This document shows, piece after piece, positions 54,818 through 63,212 of a stretch of 64,000 nt of DNA. The notes under the pieces were generated by a model that worked only from the letters and a program-made list of their open reading frames with translations, was not told the origin of the DNA and ran no database searches. Source of the stretch: an uncultured Duncaniella sp. (GTDB lineage: Bacteria; Bacteroidota; Bacteroidia; Bacteroidales; Muribaculaceae); NCBI GenBank assembly GCA_958352885.1, contig CATWQI010000009.1, positions 1 through 64,000 on the forward strand, written 5' to 3'. The translations under genes and the position numbers were made by a program. The stretch's first letter is position 1; every line of letters begins with the position of its first letter.

Positions 54818-55591
54818 ATGGCGACAGAGCAAACCAAAAACGACCAGGCTCTCTCAGTAGAGCAAAGACTGCGTGCTCTCTATGAGCTCCAGACCATCCT
54901 ATCGGAAATCGACCGCATCAAAACCGTACGCGGCGAGCTCCCCGGAGAAGTACGCGATTTGGAAGATAACATCGAAGGTCTCCACACACGTATTGACAAA
55001 TTCCGCGCTGAAATCGACGACCTCCGAATCAAATCGACTCAGGAGAAAAACAAGATTGAAGCCGCTCAGAATCAGATTGCCACATACAAGCAGCAGCTTG
55101 ACAACGTGCGCAACAATCGTGAGTTTGATTTGTTATCAAAGGAAATAGAATTCCAGACCCTCGAAATCCAGCTCTCGGAAAAGCGTATCAACCAGTACGC
55201 CCGTGAAATCGAGACTAAGACCGCCGACATTGAAAATGCCGAGCTTACTCTCACCGACCGCAACCACAGCCTCGCTGAAAAGCGTCAGCAGCTTGAGGAA
55301 ATCGTATCCGAAACCAAGAAGGACGAGGAGCGCCTCCGCCTTCAGGCTAAGGAAATCGAGCCGAAGATTGACACCCGTACCCTCACCGCATTCAAGCGCA
55401 TCCGCAAGAATGCCCGCAACGGTCTCGGCGTAGTCTACATCCAGCGCAACGCCTGTGGCGGCTGCTTCAACCGCATCCCGCCGCAGAAGCAGATGGAAAT
55501 CAAGATGCACAAGAAAATCATCGTGTGCGAGTACTGCGGTCGCATCATGATTGACCCCGAACTTGCCGGAGTTACCGAGGGTGAGGCTTAA
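54818..55591 (+). CDS. Coiled-coil zinc-ribbon protein (C4-type, CT398/DUF164-like)
   Basis: 257 residues: an almost continuous coiled coil from about 20 to 190, then a C4 zinc ribbon with CGGCF (about 210-214) and CEYCGRI (about 236-242). Matches the C4-type zinc-ribbon family (formerly DUF164), a nucleic-acid-associated family of unknown precise role that is often next to nif3, as here. Confidence 0.9.
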   Translation: MATEQTKNDQALSVEQRLRALYELQTILSEIDRIKTVRGELPGEVRDLEDNIEGLHTRIDKFRAEIDDLRIKSTQEKNKIEAAQNQIATYKQQLDNVRNNREFDLLSKEIEFQTLEIQLSEKRINQYAREIETKTADIENAELTLTDRNHSLAEKRQQLEEIVSETKKDEERLRLQAKEIEPKIDTRTLTAFKRIRKNARNGLGVVYIQRNACGGCFNRIPPQKQMEIKMHKKIIVCEYCGRIMIDPELAGVTEGEA

Positions 55592-55637
55592 ACTGACAGC
55601 GACACCCCTTTACTTAACTCTAACACATAAATTATTT

Positions 55638-56198
55638 ATGGAAAAGATTCTTCCCGGCAAATATGTCGAAATCACCTACGACCTCTTTGAGGTAGCGCCC
55701 GACGGCACTGAGACAGCAGTACACACCGTAGAGCCCACAGAACCCGAGCGCTTCATATTCGGAGTGACACCCGGTCTGATTATCCCCCTCGAGCGTGCGC
55801 TCGAAGGTCTGGAGCCCGGCAGCGCATTCGATGTGCTTGTCCCCGCAAGCGAGGGTTTCCCCTACAATCCCGACGACGTAGCCGACCTCGACAAGGAGAT
55901 ATTCACAATCGACGGCAAGTTTGACGCCGAGACTGTGAAGAAAGGCGCCTACATACCCATGCAGACAGCCGACGGCTTCCGTATCACCGGCAAGGTGCTC
56001 GAAGTCGGCGACAAGACTGTCAAAATGGACTTCAACCACCCGCTCGTAGGCAAGGACCTCCGGTTCCGTGGCAAAGTGGAAACAGTCCGTGACGCAACAC
56101 CCGAAGAACTACATCCCACTTGCGGATGCGGTGGCTGCGGTGGTGGTTGCTCCGATAACTCTTGCGGCGACGGTTGCGAAGGCGGATGCTGCAATTAA
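55638..56198 (+). CDS. SlyD-like FKBP peptidyl-prolyl isomerase with Cys-rich tail
   Basis: 186 residues from the ATG at 55638; the frame is open 29 codons further up, but those residues overlap the zinc-ribbon gene and lack family similarity. FKBP core with the SlyD-type inserted chaperone flap: FIFGVTPGLIIPLERALEGLEPGSAFDVLVPASEGFPYNP and the long VGKDLRFRGKVETVRDATPEEL. The C-terminal 28 residues (from HPTCGCGGCGG) contain eight cysteines and one His, replacing the His-rich metal tail of E. coli SlyD. Cytoplasmic foldase/metallochaperone role inferred. Confidence 0.9.
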   Translation: MEKILPGKYVEITYDLFEVAPDGTETAVHTVEPTEPERFIFGVTPGLIIPLERALEGLEPGSAFDVLVPASEGFPYNPDDVADLDKEIFTIDGKFDAETVKKGAYIPMQTADGFRITGKVLEVGDKTVKMDFNHPLVGKDLRFRGKVETVRDATPEELHPTCGCGGCGGGCSDNSCGDGCEGGCCN

Positions 56199-56237
56199 CC
56201 GAAAAAGTATTTTCTGACAAATAAATCAATCATATAC

Positions 56238-56804
56238 ATGGCAACAACTGCAGACTTTAAAAACGGTATGTGCCTCGACATCGACGGCAACTACTTCTTT
56301 ATCGTAGAATTCCTACACGTGAAGCCCGGCAAAGGCCCGGCTTTCGTGCGCACTAAACTTAAGAATGTAAAAACCGGACGCGTCCTCGACAAGACCTGGA
56401 ACTCAGGTGTAAAGGTCAACGAAGTCCGCATTGAGCGTCGCCCCTACCAGTACCTTTACAAGGACGACATGGGCTACAACTTCATGCACACCGAGACTTT
56501 CGAGCAGGTAGCGCTCCCCGGCGAGAGCATCGACGGCGTACAGTTCCTCAAGGAAGGTGACATCTGCGAAGCTATGGTTCACGCCGAATCAGAGACCATC
56601 CTCACTTGCGAGATGCCCACCAGCGTTGTGCTCGAAATCACCTACACCGAACCCGGCATAAAGGGCGACACCGCTACCAACACTCTCAAGCCCGCCACTG
56701 TCGAGACCGGAGCCGAGGTACGTGTGCCCCTCTTCTGCAACATCGGCGACAAGGTGCGTATCGACACCCGCGACGGTTCCTACATGGAACGCGTGAAGGA
56801 ATAA
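56238..56804 (+). CDS. efp: Elongation factor P
   Basis: 188 residues. Three-domain EF-P that rescues ribosomes stalled on polyproline. The loop HVKPGKGPAF has Lys at the tip (Lys32), the residue that is modified in many bacteria; no epmA/epmB gene is in the window. C-terminal VRIDTRDGSYMERVKE is standard. 39 bases after the SlyD-like gene. Confidence 0.97.
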   Translation: MATTADFKNGMCLDIDGNYFFIVEFLHVKPGKGPAFVRTKLKNVKTGRVLDKTWNSGVKVNEVRIERRPYQYLYKDDMGYNFMHTETFEQVALPGESIDGVQFLKEGDICEAMVHAESETILTCEMPTSVVLEITYTEPGIKGDTATNTLKPATVETGAEVRVPLFCNIGDKVRIDTRDGSYMERVKE

Positions 56805-56884
56805 TCCACCAAACCGCACAATCTTATTTTTCAATAATTGGCGAGTCAGAGCATCTGATTCGCCAATTAATTTGTTACTGATAT

Positions 56885-57511
56885 ATGAAAACTCTCGAAC
56901 GCCATCCCTTCCCCCCTTTCACGCCTCAAGGCGCAAAGGTGTTAATCATGGGGACATTTCCGCCAAAGCCACTGCGCTGGTCCATGGAATTCTACTACCC
57001 CAACAAGACCAACGATTTCTGGCGCATCATGGGACTGATATTCTTCGGCGACAAAGACCATTTCCGTGACGCTGACACCGGTGCGTTCCGGCAGGCAGAC
57101 ATCGAGGCTTTTCTTGTGGCAAACGGGATAGCCCTGCACGACACAGGTGCCGTGGTACATCGCCTCAAGGACAACGCAGCCGACAAATTCCTGGAAATTG
57201 TCAAACCGGTCGACCTCGGCTCGCTGCTAATACTGATGCCCGACTGCCACTACATAGCCACGACCGGCGAGAAGGCGGCAGGGGTCATAGCCGGACTTAC
57301 ATCCACTCCCCTCCCGGGCATAGGCGAGTTTGTCGATACTCGCTGGGAGCAGGAATTCACAGGCTCCAACCAGAGCCCTGTCACTCCCGACGGACGCGCG
57401 CTACACATCACTCGCATGCCGTCTACATCACGTGCCTATCCTCTCGCTCTGGAGAAAAAAGCCGAATCCTACCGCAAGCTCTTCATAGCCGCCGGCATAC
57501 TCCCCGATTGA
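56885..57511 (+). CDS. Uracil-DNA glycosylase-superfamily protein
   Basis: 208 residues. Resembles the MUG/UDG-F-like branch (DUF4918-type): VLIMGTFPPKPLRWSMEFYYPNKTNDFWRIMG near the N-terminus and HITRMPSTSRAYPLALEKKAESYRKLF near the C-terminus, taking the places of the catalytic and DNA-intercalation motifs. Likely removes a damaged base; specificity uncertain. Its own unit ends in the hairpin at 57569. Confidence 0.85.
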   Translation: MKTLERHPFPPFTPQGAKVLIMGTFPPKPLRWSMEFYYPNKTNDFWRIMGLIFFGDKDHFRDADTGAFRQADIEAFLVANGIALHDTGAVVHRLKDNAADKFLEIVKPVDLGSLLILMPDCHYIATTGEKAAGVIAGLTSTPLPGIGEFVDTRWEQEFTGSNQSPVTPDGRALHITRMPSTSRAYPLALEKKAESYRKLFIAAGILPD

Positions 57512-57568
57512 GGAACACAGACCGACACCCCTCACCCATCTCCCCTCACCCCTCTCCTATTCCATAAC

Positions 57569-57611
57569 AAAGAGCCGTCAGCCACCTCTGGGTCTGACGG
57601 CTCTTTTTCGC
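57569..57611 (+). terminator. Terminator after the UDG-family gene
   Basis: A 13-bp stem (57569-57581 with 57594-57606), a 12-base loop and a T run. Just before it (57515-57560) is a C/T-rich stretch with the repeated word CCCCTCACCC. Confidence 0.85.
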
Positions 57612-57670
57612 TATATATCACCGTATTACTATTATCAGGATAGTTAATACAGTTAAATATTGTTAAAAAA

Positions 57671-57700
57671 TTGGGGGGGTAATATTTGTTTGTATCTTTG
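57671..57700 (+). promoter_or_regulatory. Promoter of the LruC-type lipoprotein gene, with a G7 tract
   Basis: TTG (57671-57673), a 19-base spacer and TATCTTTG (57693-57700), a full consensus. Seven consecutive G's (57673-57679) run from the last base of the -33 element into the spacer; a change in their number would change the spacer length. Leader about 90 bases. Confidence 0.72.
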
Positions 57701-57797
57701 TCTATCTTATCCCCACATCTCGTTTCAGAATTGGCGGGGCTTATCTGATATTAGTGCGAGTAACAAATTTTTTACCTAACTACCTTAACCTAAAAAA

Positions 57798-60080
57798 ATG
57801 CGATTCAGTACAATTATTGCAGGTTCACTCCTGACTACGGGCATCGCGCTATCGGCGTGTCAGTCCGAAAACATTGAAATTCCCAAGAGTGAGCTGTACA
57901 CGCGCGAATTCATCAAGGAATTCGGCATTGCGGACCCTAATCATGACTGGAATAACGCCTCCCAAGGCACAGTGACAGTAGTAACATCATCACCCACACA
58001 CGTTGAGGTGCTTGCCGAAATCAAAGGCAAACGCTACATCTTTGCCGATTACCGCAAAGTAACAGGCACCGAAACCATCAACTTCACCATCCCGAAAGGA
58101 ATCAACAACATTATCGTCACCCTCAACGGCCGTGAAGTCCCGACAACCCTCGGAGCCACCGTCAACGGTGGACGTACCGGAGCATCTCGCACCGGACATT
58201 ATGGTGACTCCGATCCTGTGGTTACTATTTCAAGGACAGAAGAAAAAGATTGGCTCGTCCTCACTGCCCACGATACCAAACTTTACTCAAAACGCATGCC
58301 AGAAGGTTCATATAACGTGGAAAATAGGGGGGTCACAAGCGACTTTATTTTCCAATCAGAAGGCGATTTCATTGTCTATCCGCTTTATTGGGACACATCC
58401 CAGACACCAACCTTTGGCGTGTATTATTATGATTCCGAGAAAAAAGATATTGTACACGTTGATGTTTACACAGCAGACAAAACGGCGACAGATTCTGCCG
58501 ACGATAATACCATATTGGTAAAACGCTCTCCCAATATCAACAGTTTTAACACTAAAAATGGACAAACCGCAAACAAAAATCCCAATGGAGAGACTGTTTC
58601 CATTAACGATGAATTGCGTCAAAAGATAAAATCAATAGTAGACAAAGCCTTCAATGATGCAAAAGCTGAAGGTGTGGAGCTACAACCCGGTAACGGAAAC
58701 TACAAATATGAAACATTCGATTGTCCCAACAAAATTGACGGTATCTTAACCAAAGCTTGCAATGAGCTTTTATCTGAAATTGGTGTTACTGATTTCCTCG
58801 TTCACGAATGGAGATTTTGGAGCGAAGGTGAATTGGATATTCGTTATTCATGGAATTATCCATACAAAGACAAATCTGATTTAAAAGGTGTCGGGGGTAC
58901 ACAAGGCAATAATAATTCAGCAATTCTTGAGCCGAGCATCTGCGAAGTTGTCATATCAAAAGGCATAAAAATCCACATTACACCGGGTACCCTATTTGGT
59001 GCGTACATTAAAACAAGTCAAGGCTATTTTTACTCAAACCGCGAAAGAAACGAATATCCTCAACTCGATGCAGAAAAAAATATAATCGAAGGCAAAAATG
59101 CAAGCCATGCTTCCACTTGGACAGGTGATAAATATGGCTGGACTATGCTTGGTTTTGAAGATTGGCCCAGTTTAAAATCTGACGGTGCTATTGATACGGG
59201 AGCTGACTTTGACCTTAACGATTTCGTTTTCATGCTTGCCGGAGCCAACCCGGATGTGATTCCCGAAGGCAATGTCGAAAAACCGGAGCCGGAAAAATAC
59301 AACTACATCATTGCAGCCGAGGACCTTGGCGGAACATGCGACTGGGACTTCAACGACCTTGTAATCGGAGTCAATGTGGTCTCCAAGAACTATGTGGAAG
59401 CCGAGGATGGAGTCGAAGGCTCAACCCCATCCCTCCCCTACAAGGAAGTCACCGTCACCCCGCTCGCATCAGGCGGCACTCTCCCCATCTATCTGATGTA
59501 TACCGGCAAGGTATCCACATCACAGAGTGACTATAACGCGTCTGTACAGAACTACCTGATAGGACGCGAATTCCACGCATGGCTGAGTAACGCACAGGAC
59601 GCACCACTCACGCCAATCAATGTGGGAGCCAACGCCTCAACCACCGGAGAGCCAATCACATTCCATATCCCCGACGAGAACTACACCCTCGCCATGCACG
59701 ACAAATACTCGGCATCCGACGACGGCACCAACAACATGGGCGGCTTCTGGGTACTCGTAATAAATCAGAACGACACCCCGTACACACCGGCAATCACTGA
59801 CGGCAAAGGACTGACCCAAATCACCGATATACCCGAAGGAAAAGGAATAACCAGGATTGAAGCTCCCAAACCCGACCTGAATATTGGAAGTATCGCCCCG
59901 CAGATGCTCTGTATAGACCACGAATGGTTCTGGCCACGTGAAGGAAAGAAAATCCACCTTGCCTATCCGGCATCATCAGGACCCGGATTTGAAGGTTGGG
60001 TAAACGACCCGGGCGTACAGGGCACATGGTACGGCGAGGGGAAATATGTCGAATCGCTCGTGACAAAACGCCCCCTCTGA
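57798..60080 (+). CDS. Large LruC-domain-type surface lipoprotein
   Basis: 760 residues. Lipoprotein signal MRFSTIIAGSLLTTGIALSAC with Cys21. Two acidic repeats with a calcium-site look, DFDLNDFVF (470-478) and DWDFNDLVIG (515-524), match the DUF4114/LruC pattern of Bacteroidetes surface proteins; the C-terminal part (about 530-745) is the LruC/DUF4842-like domain. Residues about 145-465 come from DNA that is visibly more AT-rich than either side: in 60-base samples G+C counts are 30 (58081-), 22 (58801-) and 33 (59461-). Function unknown; adhesion or surface display is inferred. Not in an operon. Confidence 0.8.
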   Translation: MRFSTIIAGSLLTTGIALSACQSENIEIPKSELYTREFIKEFGIADPNHDWNNASQGTVTVVTSSPTHVEVLAEIKGKRYIFADYRKVTGTETINFTIPKGINNIIVTLNGREVPTTLGATVNGGRTGASRTGHYGDSDPVVTISRTEEKDWLVLTAHDTKLYSKRMPEGSYNVENRGVTSDFIFQSEGDFIVYPLYWDTSQTPTFGVYYYDSEKKDIVHVDVYTADKTATDSADDNTILVKRSPNINSFNTKNGQTANKNPNGETVSINDELRQKIKSIVDKAFNDAKAEGVELQPGNGNYKYETFDCPNKIDGILTKACNELLSEIGVTDFLVHEWRFWSEGELDIRYSWNYPYKDKSDLKGVGGTQGNNNSAILEPSICEVVISKGIKIHITPGTLFGAYIKTSQGYFYSNRERNEYPQLDAEKNIIEGKNASHASTWTGDKYGWTMLGFEDWPSLKSDGAIDTGADFDLNDFVFMLAGANPDVIPEGNVEKPEPEKYNYIIAAEDLGGTCDWDFNDLVIGVNVVSKNYVEAEDGVEGSTPSLPYKEVTVTPLASGGTLPIYLMYTGKVSTSQSDYNASVQNYLIGREFHAWLSNAQDAPLTPINVGANASTTGEPITFHIPDENYTLAMHDKYSASDDGTNNMGGFWVLVINQNDTPYTPAITDGKGLTQITDIPEGKGITRIEAPKPDLNIGSIAPQMLCIDHEWFWPREGKKIHLAYPASSGPGFEGWVNDPGVQGTWYGEGKYVESLVTKRPL

Positions 60081-60171
60081 GGGAGCTCACCATACAGCTT
60101 GAAAAACATCATTTAAACCGCACGAATTATCTTAATCGACATTTAATTTACAAAACAAAGTAATTAGGAAA

Positions 60172-60208
60172 GGTCAGGGAGCTCCGAGAAGGCGCTCCCT
60201 GACCGCTT
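60172..60208 (+). terminator. Terminator after the LruC-type gene
   Basis: An 11-bp stem GGTCAGGGAGC/GCTCCCTGACC (60172-60182 with 60194-60204), an 11-base loop, then GCTTTT. Confidence 0.78.
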
Positions 60209-60277
60209 TTACACCCCGATACGGAGAAAATCACCCCTATTCTCAGTAAAATGCGGAGAATATTTGCGGAAACTTCG

Positions 60278-60285
60278 TAAATTTG
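60278..60285 (+). promoter_or_regulatory. -7 element upstream of the dedA-rpe-queA genes
   Basis: TAAATTTG, 86 bases before the DedA start. The TTTG nearby is only 11 bases away, so no proper -33 element is seen. The rest of 60205-60370 holds nothing else that I can support. Confidence 0.4.
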
Positions 60286-60370
60286 CACCGTGAACCGAAG
60301 TCCCGTCTGCATCATTATATGTAGTAGACAAATAATCTTCATGTTCAACTAATTGACAAAACCCAGCCAA

Positions 60371-61054
60371 ATGATTGATTTAATCCCCCTGTTAGCGATA
60401 TTCGACCCCGCCGGAATCATGGCGAAATTCCTCGTAGCCGACCCGGTCACCGTATATCTGCTCGTACTCGGATTCATGATTATCGAGAGTTCGTTCATCC
60501 CCTTCCCGTCGGAAGTCATAGTGCCCCCGGCAGCCTACCTCGCATGCACCAACGATGATGTCAACGTGGTAGCGGTGGTGGCGCTCGCAACCCTCGGAGC
60601 CATAATCGGAGCGCTTATCAACTACTATCTCTCCGTGTGGATAGGACGACCTATCGTCTATAAATTCGCAAACAGCCGGTTTGGACACGCATGCCTCATC
60701 GACGAGGCAAAAGTGCGGCATGCCGAGGAATACTTTGACAAGCACGGCGCCGCATCCACATTCTTCGGGCGTCTGATACCCGCAGTGCGCCAGCTCATCT
60801 CTATCCCCGCAGGGCTCGCACGTATGAACGTAGGCAAATTCGTTATCTTCACCGGGCTCGGGGCATTGACCTGGAATATAGTCCTCGCCGGACTCGGCTA
60901 CTGGCTCGGCACGGTAGTGCCCAAGGAGCAACTGTTTGCCAAGGTGGAGGAGTACAACGACTATCTCACCTACGTAGGTCTCGCCATCGGTGTGGTATGC
61001 CTCTGCGTCATCCTTTGGAACGCCTTCAAGCCACGCCGCGCCAACTCACTCTGA
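60371..61054 (+). CDS. DedA-family membrane protein
   Basis: About 227 residues from the ATG at 60371; an upstream TTG (60353) adds six. Family of lipid flippase/scramblase-type (undecaprenyl phosphate or phosphatidylethanolamine) inner-membrane proteins. Characteristic E-x-(S)-F-(I)-P-x-P-(S/G)-E is ESSFIPFPSE near residue 44-53 and the G-(R)-x-(I)-P-x-(V)-R helix is FGRLIPAVRQLISIPAGLARM. DedA is followed 39 bases later by rpe. Confidence 0.92.
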   Translation: MIDLIPLLAIFDPAGIMAKFLVADPVTVYLLVLGFMIIESSFIPFPSEVIVPPAAYLACTNDDVNVVAVVALATLGAIIGALINYYLSVWIGRPIVYKFANSRFGHACLIDEAKVRHAEEYFDKHGAASTFFGRLIPAVRQLISIPAGLARMNVGKFVIFTGLGALTWNIVLAGLGYWLGTVVPKEQLFAKVEEYNDYLTYVGLAIGVVCLCVILWNAFKPRRANSL

Positions 61055-61093
61055 ATCAAATCCAGCACCCACCAACCATAAACCAATCCTGCC

Positions 61094-61747
61094 ATGGTAC
61101 AAGTAGCACCCTCACTCCTCGCCGCTGACTTCGCCCATCTTGCCGAAGCAGTGGAAATGGTCAACCGCAGCAAGGCATCCCTCATACACATCGACGTGAT
61201 GGACGGAATGTTCGTGCCAAATATCACCATAGGTTTCCCCGTCATCTCGTCAATCAACCGCATAGCGGAGAAACCCCTTGACGTCCACATGATGGTCATG
61301 GACCCCGGACGTTTCGTAGGGCAGGTACGTGACTGCGGAGCAGCCATGATGAACGTACACTGGGAGGCATGCACACATCTCAACCGTGTGATCCACTCCA
61401 TCAAGGATGCCGGCATGCGCGCGGCTGTGACCCTCAATCCCGCCACTCCCGTGGCGCTCCTTGAGGATATAATCGAGGAGGTGGACATGGTACTGCTCAT
61501 GAGCGTAAACCCCGGTTTCGGAGGGCAGAAATTCATAAGCCATACCGTTGAAAAGGTGTCAAGGCTGCGTGCCATGATAGACTCCTCCGCCTCCGAAGCC
61601 ACCATCGAGATTGACGGCGGTGTGGATATGAACACCGCGCCGGCTCTCATTGAAGCCGGAGCCGACATCCTCGTAGCCGGAAGCTACGTGTTCCGGGCTG
61701 CCGACCCCGAGAAAGCCATTGCCGACCTTATTAGCCTCGGCGACTGA
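61094..61747 (+). CDS. rpe: Ribulose-phosphate 3-epimerase
   Basis: 217 residues, TIM barrel. Interconverts ribulose-5-phosphate and xylulose-5-phosphate in the pentose phosphate pathway. VAPSLLAADFAHL, HIDVMDGMFVPNI, DVHMMV, MSVNPGFGGQKFI and EIDGGV carry the metal-binding and catalytic residues. Ends 46 bases before queA. Confidence 0.97.
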   Translation: MVQVAPSLLAADFAHLAEAVEMVNRSKASLIHIDVMDGMFVPNITIGFPVISSINRIAEKPLDVHMMVMDPGRFVGQVRDCGAAMMNVHWEACTHLNRVIHSIKDAGMRAAVTLNPATPVALLEDIIEEVDMVLLMSVNPGFGGQKFISHTVEKVSRLRAMIDSSASEATIEIDGGVDMNTAPALIEAGADILVAGSYVFRAADPEKAIADLISLGD

Positions 61748-61793
61748 CCTACCGCCATCCCGAACCATCCCATTCCACCATTTACCAGACCAC

Positions 61794-63068
61794 ATGGATA
61801 TCCGTGACATAAAGATAGAAGAATTCGACTACCCTCTCCCCGACGAACGAATAGCCAAACATCCACTCGCCCGGCGCGACGAATGCCTCCTGCTCGTCAA
61901 GGACGAGAACGGCGAAGTGAACACCCGCAGGTTCAAGGAGCTCCCCGGACTGCTCCCGGCTGACTCGATGCTCGTCTACAACAACACCCGTGTCATCAAC
62001 GCCCGTCTGCGCTTCCGCAAAGGGGATGACGGGACCGGCGCCACCATAGAAGTGTTCTGCCTCGAACCGGTCGAACCGGCAGACTATGCCGTCAGCTTCG
62101 CATCCACCTCCCGCTGCTCCTGGACATGCTTCGTAGGCAACTCCAAGCGTTGGAAAAGCGGTGCCCTTGCCATGCCACTGACCATCGACGGCGTGAACCT
62201 CACACTCACAGCCACACGTGTCGCCCGTTCAGGCAACACCTCGATAGTGGAATTTGCGTGGGATGCCCCTTCCGTCACATTCAGCCGCATCATCTCATCG
62301 GTCGGCGAGATACCTATCCCTCCCTACCTTAACCGAGGGACCGAGGAGAGCGATACCACTGATTACCAGACCATATTCAGCCACATCGAAGGCTCCGTGG
62401 CGGCACCTACCGCAGGGCTGCATTTCACACCCGAAGTGCTGGACGCCATCGACAACCGCGGCATACCCCGCCGTGAACTCACCCTCCATGTCGGAGCCGG
62501 CACTTTTCAGCCCGTCAAATCCGACACCATAGGGGAGCACGAGATGCACAGCGAATTCATAGCCGTGCCCCGCTCGCTCATCAGAGAGCTTTCCGTGAGC
62601 GACCGGCGCATCATAGCTGTCGGCACCACCTCCGTGCGCACCCTCGAGAGTCTTTACCACCTCGGATGCAGGCTCTACTGTGGGCTGTCAGCCGACACCC
62701 TCCCCCAGTGGTACCCGTATCTCCCTGTTACCGCCGATGCGCCTGACGCTACAGAAACCCATCCCGACCTGCCGGTAAAGACCGCCATGGAGGCAATCCT
62801 CAGGCACCTCGACATGACCGGCGAGGAGACATTTATCGCATCGACAAAACTCATGATAGCCCCGGGCTACCGCTACCGCATGGTGCGTGGTATGGTCACC
62901 AATTTCCATCAGCCCAAATCCACCCTGCTGCTGCTCGTATCGGCATTCCTCTCGCAGTCCGGAGCGTCAGAACCCGGCATGCCGGCATGGCGCGACCTCT
63001 ACGATTTCGCCCTCGCCGATTCACGCTACCGCTTCCTCTCCTATGGCGATGCCTGCCTTCTCCTTTAG
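61794..63068 (+). CDS. queA: S-adenosylmethionine:tRNA ribosyltransferase-isomerase
   Basis: About 424 residues; the start at 61794 (MDIRDIKIEEFDYPLPDERIA) is used since an earlier one at 61719 overlaps rpe. Transfers the ribosyl part of SAM to preQ1 in tRNA, a late queuosine step. FDYPLPDERIAKHPLARRDECLLLV, VYNNTRVINARL, VAAPTAGLHFTPEVLD and HVGAGTFQPV are hallmark segments; the last quarter (MVTNFHQPKSTLLLLVSAFLS) is intact. Longer than the enterobacterial enzyme because of an insert at about 210-240, usual in Bacteroidetes. Confidence 0.96.
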   Translation: MDIRDIKIEEFDYPLPDERIAKHPLARRDECLLLVKDENGEVNTRRFKELPGLLPADSMLVYNNTRVINARLRFRKGDDGTGATIEVFCLEPVEPADYAVSFASTSRCSWTCFVGNSKRWKSGALAMPLTIDGVNLTLTATRVARSGNTSIVEFAWDAPSVTFSRIISSVGEIPIPPYLNRGTEESDTTDYQTIFSHIEGSVAAPTAGLHFTPEVLDAIDNRGIPRRELTLHVGAGTFQPVKSDTIGEHEMHSEFIAVPRSLIRELSVSDRRIIAVGTTSVRTLESLYHLGCRLYCGLSADTLPQWYPYLPVTADAPDATETHPDLPVKTAMEAILRHLDMTGEETFIASTKLMIAPGYRYRMVRGMVTNFHQPKSTLLLLVSAFLSQSGASEPGMPAWRDLYDFALADSRYRFLSYGDACLLL

Positions 63069-63162
63069 GCTCCCCACCCAGGCAGTTCCCTTGATAACGA
63101 GTTGATTATCGGGCATACTTGTTAATAGCTCTAAAATTTTCAATCTTTTCCAAGATTTTTTG

Positions 63163-63170
63163 TAATTTTG
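63163..63170 (+). promoter_or_regulatory. -7 element of the SurA-like gene
   Basis: TAATTTTG, 43 bases before the start at 63213. No TTTG in the -33 place; the upstream sequence is T-rich. Confidence 0.45.
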
Positions 63171-63212
63171 GGGGTTATTTTCAGTTTTATCACATTTAAC
63201 GCTTACAACGAC

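Noticed and set aside
57515..57560. C/T-rich repeats after the UDG-family gene as a functional repeat array
   Set aside because: Only two imperfect copies of CCCCTCACCC and no wider pattern.
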